Source: Bacteroidota bacterium (GTDB lineage: Bacteria > Bacteroidota > Bacteroidia > AKYH767-A > OLB10). From it: a stretch of DNA of 64,000 nucleotides. Positions 38,301 to 48,633 of the stretch are shown piece by piece (positions within the stretch are counted from its first letter, which is position 1; every line of letters begins with the position of its first letter). The position numbers were made by a program, and so were the translations under genes. The stretch spans positions 258,639 through 322,638 of the forward strand of contig JADJOA010000003.1 in assembly GCA_016714005.1 (NCBI GenBank), in the 5' to 3' direction. The notes beneath the pieces are model-generated. The model was given only the letters and a program-made list of their open reading frames with translations, was not told the DNA's origin and did not search any database.

Positions 38301-40737
38301 TTATGCTTTCAAAGTTTTTCTGATTTCCATTACCATCACACTTACAAAAAGTAAGATAAGCGTAGCGGATGATGCAAATGCAATTTTTTCTCCGGTGTAG
38401 TAGGTAGCAGGTTCAAATTTAAATTCAATTTTATGATTACCGGCAGGTACACGCATACCGCGTAGGACATAATTTACCCTTACATGCTCAACCAGTTTTC
38501 CATCCAAATATGCATTCCATCCTTTAGGATAATATACTTCTGACAAGACCGCAAACTGCTCAGTGGCCGAATTGCTTTGATAAGATAAATAATTGGCTTT
38601 GTAATCTGTAAGATTGATAGTTGCTGAAGAATCAAACTGCATATTAAATCCTTTAAGATAATCTTCAAATCGTTTATCAATAAATACCGTTTCCTTTGGA
38701 CTAAACTTGTCAAGAGATTTTAACTCAGCATCAGCATCAGCAACCATTTTTATTTCCTTTACAAACCATGCATTGCCACATGCAACTGGGTTGAACTGCG
38801 CAACAGGTTGTTTGTTGTTATCAGGTACAATAAAATATTTTGTATTGAGCATATTTAACACATCCTGATTGTTTTTTGAAATCTGAAATTCAATCAACTC
38901 CTGGTAGCGCTTTAGTTTTGCTCCGTGATATCCGCCAATCGATTTATGCCAGTAACTAGTGCCCGCATCATTAAATGTGCTTACTGTAAATTTTGCAACA
39001 CGATAGCTTCAAGATTTATCAGCCAAAATTTGCTCATCTGCCGCTGTTTTAGGGAATGGTTTTTCTGTTTTGCTTTTTTTCTACAAAACTGTCATTGTTT
39101 AAATAACGTTTGCCAACTGTCCATAAATCAAGTGTGATAAAAACAACTAATCCGATAAGTGCATAATTTAACTTCAATTTGCTCTTTAAATAAAACCATG
39201 CTGCGGAAAAAGCAACACCAATAAAAAACAAAGAACGGAAAGCATCCATACGCAAAGCATTTGCACGGTCTTCTCTTATGGCAGTTAATAACCACTCATA
39301 CTGTTCTAATTGTTTGTCAGCCTTTCCTATAAAACTTCCAGCAATGCCTGGCATGAGAGAAAACAACAAACAAAATCCACCGGTTATATATAAAGAATAC
39401 AACAAAGGTTTTTTGTAAGAATTAAAATCCGGCTTGCCAGAAAAAATTTTATGTGCTGCTAATATGGCAAACAATGGTATAGTAAACTGTGCTATTGTTA
39501 AAGCCATGCTCACCGCCCTGAATTTATTGTAAGCAGGAAAATGATAAAACATAAAATCGTTAAACCATAAAGCATATTCACCCCACGAAAGCAAAAAAGA
39601 AAAAATTGTTGCTCCAAGCAGCCACCATTTTTCTGCGCCATTTATTACGAATAAGCCCAAGACAAAAAAGAAACAAATAAGCGCTCCCACATAAGGAGGA
39701 CCTGAAGTAGACATCATGTTTCCCCAATACAAAGGCGCTGATTGTACAAACTCCTTTGCCTGCTGGCGAGGTACATTGTTTTCTGTAAGCGCTTTATAGG
39801 TTGCACTATTTTCTCCCACATCACTTACCGATGCCCCACCATGAAATTTTGGAATAAGCAAAGTAAATGTTTCGCTAATGCCGTAACTGTAGCTGAAAGC
39901 ATAATCTTTATCCAACCCTGTTGAAGATTTTTTTTCTGTAAGCTCGCTCTGGCTGCGTGTTGAATATTTACCATACTCTTCAGTAACCATTAAACTCGTA
40001 ATGTTAGGAAGTATTGCAAAAATTACAGCAACAATTAATACAACAGATGCTTTAAAGAAATCGGCAAGTGTTTTACCAATTATACTCTGAATAAAAAACG
40101 CAAGCATTAAAACGAGAATGCATAGCGCAAGATAATAGGTTATTTGAAGATGGTTAGCATACACTTGCAATGATAGACCTAATGCTGTAACCGCACCTCC
40201 AAACAGAAATCGCTTTTGAAGTGTCAGTAATATTCCGGCAGTAACCAAAGGCATAAGCGCAATGGCATGTGCTTTTGAATTATGCCCGGCAACAAGTATT
40301 ACCATATTGTAAGATGATAGTGCAAACGCCACAGCACCAGCAATACTCAAACGATAATCGACACGTAAAGCAATTAATAAGAGATAGAAAGCAACGAATG
40401 CGCAAAAAATGTAAGAGGCAGGTGGTGGTAAAAAAAAGAAAAGTAATTCGCTTACGTACTCAATCAGATTTGCAGGATACAGAGCCGAAACCTGATAGGC
40501 AGGCATACCACTAAACATGCTTCCCGTCCACAATGGTTCGGTGTGATATGTATTTCTGAAATCAACAATTTCTTTGCTCATGCCTGTCCATTGCGCAATA
40601 TCATGTTGCGACAAATCTTTGCCACTAAACAAAGGCATCATATAAACACAAGTTAGGAGCAAAAAAATGAGAACAGCAATAATATGCGGTGTTAGTTTTT
40701 TAAGCATCATAAATTTTAAACTGAAGTCATTTAACAA
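38301..40737 (-). CDS. YfhO-family membrane protein (frameshift and one in-frame stop)
   Basis: YfhO proteins are large multi-span membrane proteins of the GT-C type found in Bacteroidota and Firmicutes, with suggested roles in glycosylation of surface polymers or lipids. The first part (from 40737) has about 12 membrane helices, and the periplasmic part reads F-N-D-A-G-T-S-Y-W-H-K-S-I-G-G-Y-H-G-A-K, a YfhO hallmark. The frame shifts at a T5 run (39060-39064). An in-frame TGA lies at 39009-39011 in a place where the family has sense codons, probably another base error. The C-terminal 198 residues continue in frame to a final membrane helix. Corrected length ~812 residues. Confidence 0.82.
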
Positions 40738-40753
40738 AAAGTAAAATCAAAAA

Positions 40754-40942
40754 TCAATCTTTTATTTCTTCGTAGTCAACATACTCACCCTTATCATTAC
40801 TTTTTTTATCGGGCGAATAGTTGTGAACCGTAACATCTCCATCCCTTTTTTGATTGGGATTTTTTTGAGATGAAGGGGAAAATGCCTGCCAAATTTTATA
40901 AACAAGCCAAACTATAACAATGGTATAAAATATATCGCGCAA
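40754..40942 (-). CDS. DUF4834-family small membrane protein
   Basis: The 62-residue protein has one N-terminal membrane helix (I-F-Y-T-I-V-I-V-W-L-V-Y-K-I-W) and a charged tail ending in Y-V-D-Y-E-E-I-K-D, typical of DUF4834, a family seen mainly in Bacteroidota. It starts 8 bp after the carB stop on the same strand and YfhO follows 16 bp later, an arrangement often seen in this phylum. The function is unknown. Confidence 0.8.
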   Translation of the reverse strand: MRDIFYTIVIVWLVYKIWQAFSPSSQKNPNQKRDGDVTVHNYSPDKKSNDKGEYVDYEEIKD

Positions 40943-40950
40943 TTTTTTAT

Positions 40951-43802
40951 TTATTTACTTAAGTACATACTTTTCTCTTTATACAAATGCCTGAAATAAT
41001 TGTCTTCCAAACCATCAATAAACCTAATCGCTTCTCCTGTTGATTTCATTTCGGGACCCAGAGTCTTATTGACATTCGGAAATTTCTCAAACGAAAACAC
41101 TGGCTCTTTAATTGCATAACCAAACTTAGCCTTTTCAATCTTAAAGTCTTTTAATTTTTTGCGCCAAGCATAACCTTGGTAGCAATATTTACATAAGGAA
41201 CCTGATGCGCTTTTGCAATAAATGGAACCGTGCGAGATGCGCGTGGATTGGCTTCTATCACATAAACCTTTTCATCTTTAATGGCAAACTGAATATTGAG
41301 CAATCCCCTCACATTTAAAGCAAAAGCAAGCTTGCGCGAATAATCTTCCATTTGTTTCATAACATTTTCCGAAAGATTGAATGGAGGAAGAACTGCATAG
41401 GAATCGCCACTGTGTATGCCGGCTGGTTCTATGTGTTCCATCATGCCTACAATCTGCACATCAGCACCATCGCATATTAAATCAACTTCGGCTTCCTCTG
41501 CCCTATCTAAAAAATGGTCAATTAAAACACGATTGCCCGGAAGATTTTTTAATAGTTTAATTACAGCACGTTCTAATTCCTCATCATTAATTACAATGCT
41601 CATGCCCTGCCCACCTAAAACATAACTTGGTCGTACCAAAACCGGATAGCCAACTTTGTTTGCCACTACCAATGCTTCTTCAGCACTTTCAGCCACGCCA
41701 TAAGGAGGATAAGGAATATTCAAATCGCGAAGTAAATCAGAAAAACGTCCACGGTCTTCGGCTAAATCCATGTTGGAAAAATCGGTTCCAATAATTTTTA
41801 TTCCTTTTTCGTGCAGCCTCTCCGATAATTTTAAAGCTGTTTGTCCACCAAGTTGTACAATTACGCCTTCTGGTTTTTCGTACTCAATCAATTCAAAAAT
41901 ATGTTCCCAATAAACGGGCTCAAAATATAGTTTATCAGCAATATCAAAATCAGTTGAAACAGTTTCGGGATTACAGTTTACCATAATGGCTTCATATCCA
42001 CATTCTTTAGCCGCCAATATTCCGTGAACACATGAGTAATCAAACTCAATGCCTTGTCCAATCCTGTTTGGTCCTGAGCCTAAAACAACAATCTTCTTTT
42101 TATCACTCGCTGAACTTTCGTTGTTATTTAAAAAACTTCCATTTGCATCTACTGGCGCTTTCTCAAAAGTTGAATAGAAGTAAGGAGTTTTGGCGGGGAA
42201 CTCAGCTGCGCAGGTATCAACCATTTTGTAAACGCGCTTAATACCTAATTTTTTTCTTTGCTCATAAACTTCTTCGGCTGAGGTGTTGGTTATGATATAT
42301 GCAATTTGTGCATCGCTAAACCCATTTTGTTTTAGCTCAAGCATAAAATCGGCAGGAATATTTTGCAATGAATATTTTCTTAGTTCTTGTTCAAGAATAA
42401 CCAATCGGTTTATCTCGTTTAAAAACCACTTGTCAATTTTAGTAAGATTAAATACTGATTGAATTGGGACACCTAAACGCATTGCCTCTTTAAGATGAAA
42501 CAGCCTGTCCCAACTGGGTTGTTCAAGCTTTGTAACCAATTCATCAACACTAACATTTGAAAGTGTTCCATCAGCGCCCAATCCGTGTTTATTTATTTCA
42601 AGAGATTGACATGCTTTTTGTAAAGCTTCGTTAAAGCTTCTTCCAATAGCCATTACTTCACCCACAGATTTCATTTGCAAACCAAGTTGCTTGTCAGCAC
42701 CATGAAACTTGTCAAAATTCCAGCGCGGAACTTTTACAATAACATAATCAAGCGTTGGTTCAAAAAATGCTGAAGTGCTTCCGGTAATTTGATTTTTTAA
42801 TTCATCTAAGTGATAACCGATAGCAAGTTTGGCAGCGATTTTTGCAATAGGATAACCGGTTGCTTTTGATGCCAATGCTGATGAGCGCGAAACACGCGGA
42901 TTTATTTCAACAGCTATAATATCTTCACTATCCGGATCTACAGCGAACTGCACATTACATCCGCCTGCAAATTTTCCAATGGCACGCATCATCTTTATTG
43001 CCATATCGCGCATGCGCTGATAAGTACGATCGCTCAATGTCATTGCAGGAGCTATGGTAATGCTGTCACCGGTATGAATCCCCATAGGATCCATATTTTC
43101 TATGGAGCAAATAATAATAACATTATCGGCAGCATCTCTCAATAACTCAAGCTCATATTCTTTCCAACCAAGTACTGCTTTTTCAACAAGCACCTCATGA
43201 ATTGGAGAAGCTTGCAGCCCTCTGGAAAGTCTTTCTTCAAAATCTTCTTTTTTCAAAACAAAACTTCCACCGGTTCCTCCCAATGTATAAGATGGACGAA
43301 TAACTAACGGGAATCCAATTTTCTGTGCAATCTCTTTCCCTTCTAAAAACGAATTGGCAACAGCAGATGGTGGAACACCAACGCCAATTTCTATCATCAG
43401 TTTCCTGAATGCCTCTCTGTTTTCTGTGGTTTCTATCGCATCAATGTTAACGCCAATAATTTTTACATTGTACTTTGTCCACACACCTCTTTCATCGGCT
43501 TCTTTACAAAGGTTCAAAGCAGTTTGCCCACCCATAGTTGGCAGTACAGCATCAATGTTTCTTTCTTCTAAAATCTGTATAATCGATTCTACTGTTAAAG
43601 GTCTTAAATAAATATGATCAGCGGTAACCTTGTCAGTCATAATGGTGGCAGGATTTGAGTTGATAAGAGAAACTTCTATTCCTTCTTCTTTTAATGACCT
43701 TGAAGCTTGGGATCCTGAATAATCAAATTCGCAAGCTTGCCCAATGATAATAGGACCACTTCCAATTATAAGTACTGACTTTATGCTGTTATCTTTCGGC
43801 AT
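40951..43802 (-). CDS. carB: Carbamoyl-phosphate synthase large subunit (one frameshift near the 3' end)
   Basis: CarB makes carbamoyl phosphate from bicarbonate, two ATP and ammonia delivered by CarA, for pyrimidines and arginine. The protein has two ATP-grasp halves, opening with S-V-L-I-I-G-S-G-P-I-I-I-G-Q and V-V-L-G-S-G-P-N-R-I-G-Q-G-I. A T6 run at 41155-41160 lacks one T; restoring it carries the frame to 40951 (F-G-Y-A-I-K-E-P-V-F-S-F-E-K-F-P). The full length of about 950 residues ends where E. coli CarB enters its MGS-like allosteric domain, which therefore seems missing. carA is not adjacent. Confidence 0.95.
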
Positions 43803-43886
43803 TACTTTTTTTTCTTATAAAATTGCGCGAAAGTAACGATAAAATGAAAGGGGTTTTGAGGTTATAATCCTGTGTTGAAAAAGATT

Positions 43887-44297
43887 TTATTCCTCCAATT
43901 TAACAGACACATTGGGAAGTTTAGTTTCAACTCCTTTATCGTCCAACCCAATTACTTCCTTAAAGATAATTGTATCGGTTGGTTTTGATTTTACCAATTG
44001 CCTTCTCCCCATTAATGGAATTCCCCTGTCATCACCAATACCAAAAGTTTTGCTTTCAAACGGCTTTAATGATAGGTATGTAAACTCAAATCCCTTCATT
44101 TTATAGGTTTTATTGTTATCACATTTAACCTTAATAGGTGCTGCATCAAAAAGCCTGAGAGCGGTTTCAACATTCATTTTTTTCAAATCAATGGAGTCAC
44201 TAATACACGTGCATTTCGTAGGCTCACCTGTTTGAGCAAGCGATAATTGGCTGCAAGCGATAATTGTGAGTATGAAAACGAAAGATTTTCTAAACAT
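43887..44297 (-). CDS. Exported protein of unknown function
   Basis: The 136-residue protein has a signal peptide (MFRKSFVFILTIIACSQLSLAQ) and a short mature part rich in lysine and beta-forming residues, with two cysteines in C-T-C-I-S-D. I recognise no family. It precedes the second sigma-factor gene in the opposite orientation and is separated from carB by 84 bp. It may be periplasmic or outer-membrane attached. Confidence 0.6.
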   Translation of the reverse strand: MFRKSFVFILTIIACSQLSLAQTGEPTKCTCISDSIDLKKMNVETALRLFDAAPIKVKCDNNKTYKMKGFEFTYLSLKPFESKTFGIGDDRGIPLMGRRQLVKSKPTDTIIFKEVIGLDDKGVETKLPNVSVKLEE

Positions 44298-44621
44298 AAC
44301 ATTCAGATTTTTAATAATGGTTGCAAATTTAAAATCAAGATTTATGTTGGGGTTAAAAACTTATGAACCCTATGAAGTACTAAAGCAAGCTAGTTAAGGT
44401 TTGTTTTACGTAAGGCATCAAAAGGAGTAACCCCAAAAATCAAAGTTAAGTTACTGAAAAGCAGAGAAATGAATAGGGCTGAAAAAATAAATGTAGCATA
44501 AGCGATGCTGGCAACATATATTTGCCACCTCTTCAGAAAAACTACAGTAAGAAAAAGATGTTTTTCCCGTTCTTTTGTAGTACATTTACGGAATAAAACG
44601 ATAATTTAAAAACAGACATAG
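44298..44621. other. Intergenic region upstream of the second sigma-factor gene
   Basis: This 324-bp gap between divergent genes has no annotated gene. TACATTTA at 44581-44588 resembles the Bacteroidota -7 element (TAnnTTTG, one mismatch) and lies 33 bp before the start codon, but a matching TTTG is not found at 17-21 bp upstream. A minus-strand open frame of about 70 hydrophobic codons (stop 44390-44392) has no ATG and is not annotated. The rest shows nothing that I can name. Confidence 0.35.
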
Positions 44622-45488
44622 ATGAGACAGTTAAAGATTACGAAATCCATCACTAACCGCGAAAGCGCCTCCTTCGAAAAATATTTACAAGAAATTGGCA
44701 AAGAAGAACTTTTAACAGCCAACGAAGAAGTTGATTTGGCAAGAAGAATTAAAGCCGGAGACCAGCGTGCTTTGGAGAAATTGGTAAGAGCTAATTTACG
44801 TTTCGTTGTATCGGTTGCCAAGCAGTACCAAAGTCAGGGATTAAGCTTGCCTGATTTGATTAACGAAGGAAATCTCGGATTGATTAAAGCCGCTAAACGC
44901 TTTGATGAAACGCGTGGTTTCAAATTTATTTCTTATGCCGTTTGGTGGATTCGTCAATCTATCATGCAGGCTTTGGCTGAGCAGGCTCGTATTGTGCGTT
45001 TGCCTTTGAACCAGATTGGTGCTGCCAATAAAGTAAAGAAGGCTTTCAGCAATTTAGAGCAAAAATATGAGCGCGAACCTACTGCGGATGAATTGGCAAA
45101 GGAACTTGACTTAGACACTGAGCGTATTTCCTATACAATGAAAATGCCAGGTCGTCATGTATCAATGGATGCTCCGTTTGTTGCTGGCGAAGACAATACT
45201 TTATTGGATGTATTGACAAACCCTGATGCTCCTTATGCTGATAGCACTTTAATGGCTGAATCTTTACACAAAGAAATAAACCGTTCTTTAGCAACTTTGC
45301 CAGAAAGAGAAAGCGATGTTATCCGTTTGTTTTATGGAATTGGTGTTGAGCACGGATTATCGTTAGAAGAGATTGGTGAAAAGTTTGATTTGACCCGTGA
45401 GCGTGTGCGTCAGTTAAAAGAAAAAGCCATCAAAACGCTTCGTCAAAATTCTAAAAGCAAATTATTAAAAGCATACTTAGGTCAATAG
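44622..45488 (+). CDS. rpoD: RNA polymerase sigma factor, RpoD/SigA type (copy 2)
   Basis: This 288-residue sigma factor has the same layout as copy 1 and is identical to it over 59 residues covering region 2 (from R-A-N-L-R-F-V-V to W-W-I-R-Q-S-I). Region 4.2 reads L-T-R-E-R-V-R-Q-L-K-E-K-A. The two differ in regions 1.2, 3 and the linker to region 4 (here E-R-E-P-T-A-D-E-L-A-K-E-L-D), and by many synonymous codons, so the duplication is old. I give it the rpoD symbol provisionally, since its M-R-Q-L-K-I-T-K-S-I start and linker resemble other Bacteroidota RpoD. A strong terminator follows. Confidence 0.92.
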   Translation: MRQLKITKSITNRESASFEKYLQEIGKEELLTANEEVDLARRIKAGDQRALEKLVRANLRFVVSVAKQYQSQGLSLPDLINEGNLGLIKAAKRFDETRGFKFISYAVWWIRQSIMQALAEQARIVRLPLNQIGAANKVKKAFSNLEQKYEREPTADELAKELDLDTERISYTMKMPGRHVSMDAPFVAGEDNTLLDVLTNPDAPYADSTLMAESLHKEINRSLATLPERESDVIRLFYGIGVEHGLSLEEIGEKFDLTRERVRQLKEKAIKTLRQNSKSKLLKAYLGQ

Positions 45489-45507
45489 ATTATATTATCA
45501 TACACAA

Positions 45508-45540
45508 AAAAAGCATATCAATTCTGATATGCTTTTTTTT
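45508..45540 (+). terminator. Rho-independent terminator after rpoD
   Basis: A 9-bp stem, AGCATATCA (45512-45520) with TGATATGCT (45525-45533), closes a 4-base loop and is followed by a run of T. An A run on the other side would also let it terminate transcripts from the M15 gene on the minus strand. Confidence 0.85.
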
Positions 45541-45555
45541 GTTTTAGCCTTAGAA

Positions 45556-46281
45556 CTATTTTATAAGTTTAAACTTTTCCATTGCAATTTTTCTACTTGC
45601 GGCATTAAAGTGCCACCATTCTGTTTTTATAGAACTAAAACCTCCGGCTTTCATTACGTCTCGTAATAATTTTCTGTTTTCAATTTGTTTGGATGTCAAC
45701 TTTCCTTGCGTTAAAAGTTGTTGTTCCTTTTGTGGCTGAGATTCTTCTCCAAAAAAATCGAAGGGTGTTCCAAAATCCAATTGAACATTGTTTTCATTTA
45801 CTATAGCAACATCTACAGCAGCACCGTAATTGTGCAGAGAAGTTTTTCTAGGACTGGAAACATAAAGAGGTTTTTGAGAAGCGCTAAGCGGGGCATAGTC
45901 CCACAACATTTGCTGGCAAATAAAAGGGCGTGCAGCATCATAAATAATAAGCGAATAACCCGGATGCTTTGACTTTAAATACTTTTGTGCTGCGGCAAGT
46001 CGCTTGCATACATATGGCAACAAATAAGCTTTATCAAAATCGCCATAAATATCTTTTCGCATAAAATTATCGGTGGTTGAATAAAGTAGCTTTACTTTAA
46101 TAGTTGAATCATAATCAACTACCAGTTTTAACCCGGCATTTATCATTAGTCGCTCGAAATAAGTGATAGAATCCTTTTTTTCAAATTTTGTGACAACATT
46201 TAAATGTGCTGGCTGAAAATTGGCGAGTGTGTAATACAGAATAAAACTAAAAATAAAAACAGAGTGTGCACTCGATTTCAC
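45556..46281 (-). CDS. M15-family D-Ala-D-Ala dipeptidase-like peptidase (VanX/DdpX type)
   Basis: The 241-residue protein has the M15 metallopeptidase motifs: S-L-H-N-Y-G-A-A-V-D-V (S-x-H-x2-G-x-A-x-D) and E-W-W-H-F near the C-terminus, which bind zinc and act in catalysis. The N-terminus has a hydrophobic export segment and the start is GTG. Such enzymes cleave D-Ala-D-Ala or related peptidoglycan peptides in the periplasm. It lies 8 bp downstream of the wzc-like gene and so may be co-transcribed with it, but the terminator after rpoD faces it. Vancomycin resistance should not be inferred from this gene alone. Confidence 0.85.
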   Translation of the reverse strand: MKSSAHSVFIFSFILYYTLANFQPAHLNVVTKFEKKDSITYFERLMINAGLKLVVDYDSTIKVKLLYSTTDNFMRKDIYGDFDKAYLLPYVCKRLAAAQKYLKSKHPGYSLIIYDAARPFICQQMLWDYAPLSASQKPLYVSSPRKTSLHNYGAAVDVAIVNENNVQLDFGTPFDFFGEESQPQKEQQLLTQGKLTSKQIENRKLLRDVMKAGGFSSIKTEWWHFNAASRKIAMEKFKLIK

Positions 46282-46289
46282 GACAGAAA

Positions 46290-48629
46290 TCAGTTTTTAA
46301 AAACAGAAAATATTCCTTTTTTATTTTGCTCTTCCTCATAATAGCCATAGCCATTCATGCTATAACCATATCCGTAGCCATATGATTTATTAAAAGAAGA
46401 ATCATTTAGAAGTACACATAAGTTATTGATTTTACTTTCAGACACCAAATCATTAATGGCATGTATGTATTCACGTTTGCTGTAATCTTCTCTTAAAATA
46501 AAAATGTTAATGTCTGAAAGGTTCATCAGTATTAAAGCATCACTAACAATGCCAAGAGGAGCAGTGTCAATAAATACATAATCAAATTTTTCTGAGAGTG
46601 ATTTAACAAGTTCCGTCAATTCTTTTTTGCTTATAAGCTCTGATGGATTTGGAGGAACAGGACCTGCAGGTACAAGAAATAGATTGCTCACAGGAGTTTT
46701 ATGGACTATTTGATCCAAAGTTGCCTGACCACTTAAATAAGAACTCACGCCCAAATCATTACTCACTTCTAAATCCTGATAGAGCCGTGGCTTTCGCAAA
46801 TCTAACCCAACCACCGCAACTTTATGATTTTGTAAAGCGAATACAGAAGCAAGATTAAGTGTAACAAAAGATTTTCCTTCTCCGCCTACAGAGGAGGTTA
46901 TAAGGATTACTTTTTTATTATTTGCTATTCCAAAAAATTTAAGGTTGGTTCTTATGGAGCGGAAGGCCTCAGCAATAATTGATTTAGGATTATGTGTAAC
47001 AACAAGGTTGTCCGCCTTTTTCATGTGCCCTATTGCCCCTAACACAGGTAGCTGTGTATGATTGGTTATATCATCTCTTCCATTAATAGTTTGCTTAAAC
47101 AATTTTTGAAGCAGAATAATAATGGAAGGAATAATTACGGCAAACAATAATGCCACCACCAATATCAGTTTTTTATCAGGTGCAACGGGTTCTGTTTCCA
47201 GGCTTGCTTCATCTAAAACCTTATTATCGCTAACTGCAGTGGCTTTTGCAATTGACGATTCCGCTTTTTTCTGCAAGAGAAAAACGTAAATATTCTGGTT
47301 TACTTCAAAATCGCGCTGAATGTTTAACAGCTCACGTTCAATTTCAGGAACCGATTTTATTTTAGATTCATACTCACTCATTTTACTGCTTAAAGAATTG
47401 GCAGTAACCTGTGAATTGCTTTTAAGAGATGAAATATTTTCAAGCAAAGATTTTTTTGTGCTGGTTATTTGCTTATCAATAATAGTAAGTGCAGGAGTTT
47501 CACCTTTTGTTCCTGCCTCTAAATTTTTGCGTTTACTTTGCAACTCCTGGTAGCTTTGAATAAGTTGTACAAGCAACGGATCGGGTATGCCAAGTGTACC
47601 CGGTGCAAGCTGCGACAAATCTTTATTTTGATTTACGTAGTTATAAAGATTATCTAAAGATTTTACCTGTATATCACTCTTAATTTTGTCAGCATCAATA
47701 TCGCTAAGGCGCGCTAAAATATTTTTTGATTCTTCGCTGAGGTTAACGGTTTTGTTTTGTTCTTTAAAAGCCTGGAGCTTTGTTTCAATCTCGGCCAAAG
47801 TATTTTTGGTTGATGTTAACTGCTCTTCAACAAACTTGAGAGTAAGAGATGCAATGGCTGTTTTATCATTCACATCCATCTCAATATATTTTTCGCAAAT
47901 GGTATTGATAATGTCTAACGCCCTTTGCGCATCGTTATCATTATACGTTAATGCAATAATGCTTGCATCACGGTCTATGGTGTTTACTTTAAGGTTTTCC
48001 TGAATTTCTTCAACCAACTTGGCATTTGATTTAAAGGTTACCCTAAGTTTATTCATGGAAGATGTTACAGTAGTTTTATTTACTGTAAAGGAAAAATAAG
48101 GAGTGTTAATTTTCTCACCAAAGCGATGAGACTTGTTGTAATTAAAGTTATTTATCCCATCAAACGAAACAATAAAACCATTAGCATCCGATATACTTAT
48201 TGTAAAAGGAATATCTAATGCAAGAGGAGAAATACTGTCTGCTATAATTTCAACAGAAGATTTTTTGTAGAGCGGCACATTAGGAAAAACGCCTTCATCC
48301 TCCACAAAATTTTGAAGATTGAGTTTTTTGATGGCTTGTTTAATTACCGTTTGAGAACTTAGTATTCCCATTTCAGTTGCAACACTTGTTTGGTCGCCAA
48401 GAAAACCACCTGCAATAAAATCGGTAATGTCTTTAGAAGTTGACTTATTGTCTTTGATTAACACACTACCCTTAGCCTGATAAACAGGCAGCGAATAATG
48501 TATATAAATAAAAGCAGCAACAATGCACAGCAAGCCGGATATTAGAAAGTAATGCCATTTGGATGTAAGGGATTTAATAAGTAACCCCACATCAATTTCA
48601 TCATCACCGGCTTTTTTCTTGCTAATCAA
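46290..48629 (-). CDS. Polysaccharide export co-polymerase and tyrosine autokinase, Wzc type
   Basis: The 779-residue protein has an N-terminal Wzz-type part with a membrane helix (Y-F-L-I-S-G-L-L-C-I-V-A-A-F) and long coiled-coil stretches. A second membrane helix is at about residues 490-510. The cytoplasmic BY-kinase has Walker A in S-S-V-G-G-E-G-K-S-F-V-T-L, Walker A' near V-V-G-L-D-L-R-K-P-R, and a tyrosine-rich tail (Y-G-Y-G-Y-G-Y-S) for autophosphorylation. Wzc controls chain length and export through Wza, the next gene upstream, whose stop lies 4 bp before this TTG start. The frame is intact. Confidence 0.93.
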   Translation of the reverse strand: MISKKKAGDDEIDVGLLIKSLTSKWHYFLISGLLCIVAAFIYIHYSLPVYQAKGSVLIKDNKSTSKDITDFIAGGFLGDQTSVATEMGILSSQTVIKQAIKKLNLQNFVEDEGVFPNVPLYKKSSVEIIADSISPLALDIPFTISISDANGFIVSFDGINNFNYNKSHRFGEKINTPYFSFTVNKTTVTSSMNKLRVTFKSNAKLVEEIQENLKVNTIDRDASIIALTYNDNDAQRALDIINTICEKYIEMDVNDKTAIASLTLKFVEEQLTSTKNTLAEIETKLQAFKEQNKTVNLSEESKNILARLSDIDADKIKSDIQVKSLDNLYNYVNQNKDLSQLAPGTLGIPDPLLVQLIQSYQELQSKRKNLEAGTKGETPALTIIDKQITSTKKSLLENISSLKSNSQVTANSLSSKMSEYESKIKSVPEIERELLNIQRDFEVNQNIYVFLLQKKAESSIAKATAVSDNKVLDEASLETEPVAPDKKLILVVALLFAVIIPSIIILLQKLFKQTINGRDDITNHTQLPVLGAIGHMKKADNLVVTHNPKSIIAEAFRSIRTNLKFFGIANNKKVILITSSVGGEGKSFVTLNLASVFALQNHKVAVVGLDLRKPRLYQDLEVSNDLGVSSYLSGQATLDQIVHKTPVSNLFLVPAGPVPPNPSELISKKELTELVKSLSEKFDYVFIDTAPLGIVSDALILMNLSDINIFILREDYSKREYIHAINDLVSESKINNLCVLLNDSSFNKSYGYGYGYSMNGYGYYEEEQNKKGIFSVFKN

Positions 48630-48633
48630 AATT

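Noticed and set aside
44390..44607. Minus-strand open frame of ~70 hydrophobic codons ahead of rpoD
   Set aside because: It has no ATG, GTG or TTG with a plausible ribosome site and overlaps the probable rpoD promoter; AT-rich DNA often gives hydrophobic open frames by chance.
45556..46281. VanX-type vancomycin resistance
   Set aside because: Only the M15 peptidase is present; no vanH, vanA ligase or vanRS genes are in the window. DdpX-like or cell-wall peptide turnover is as likely.
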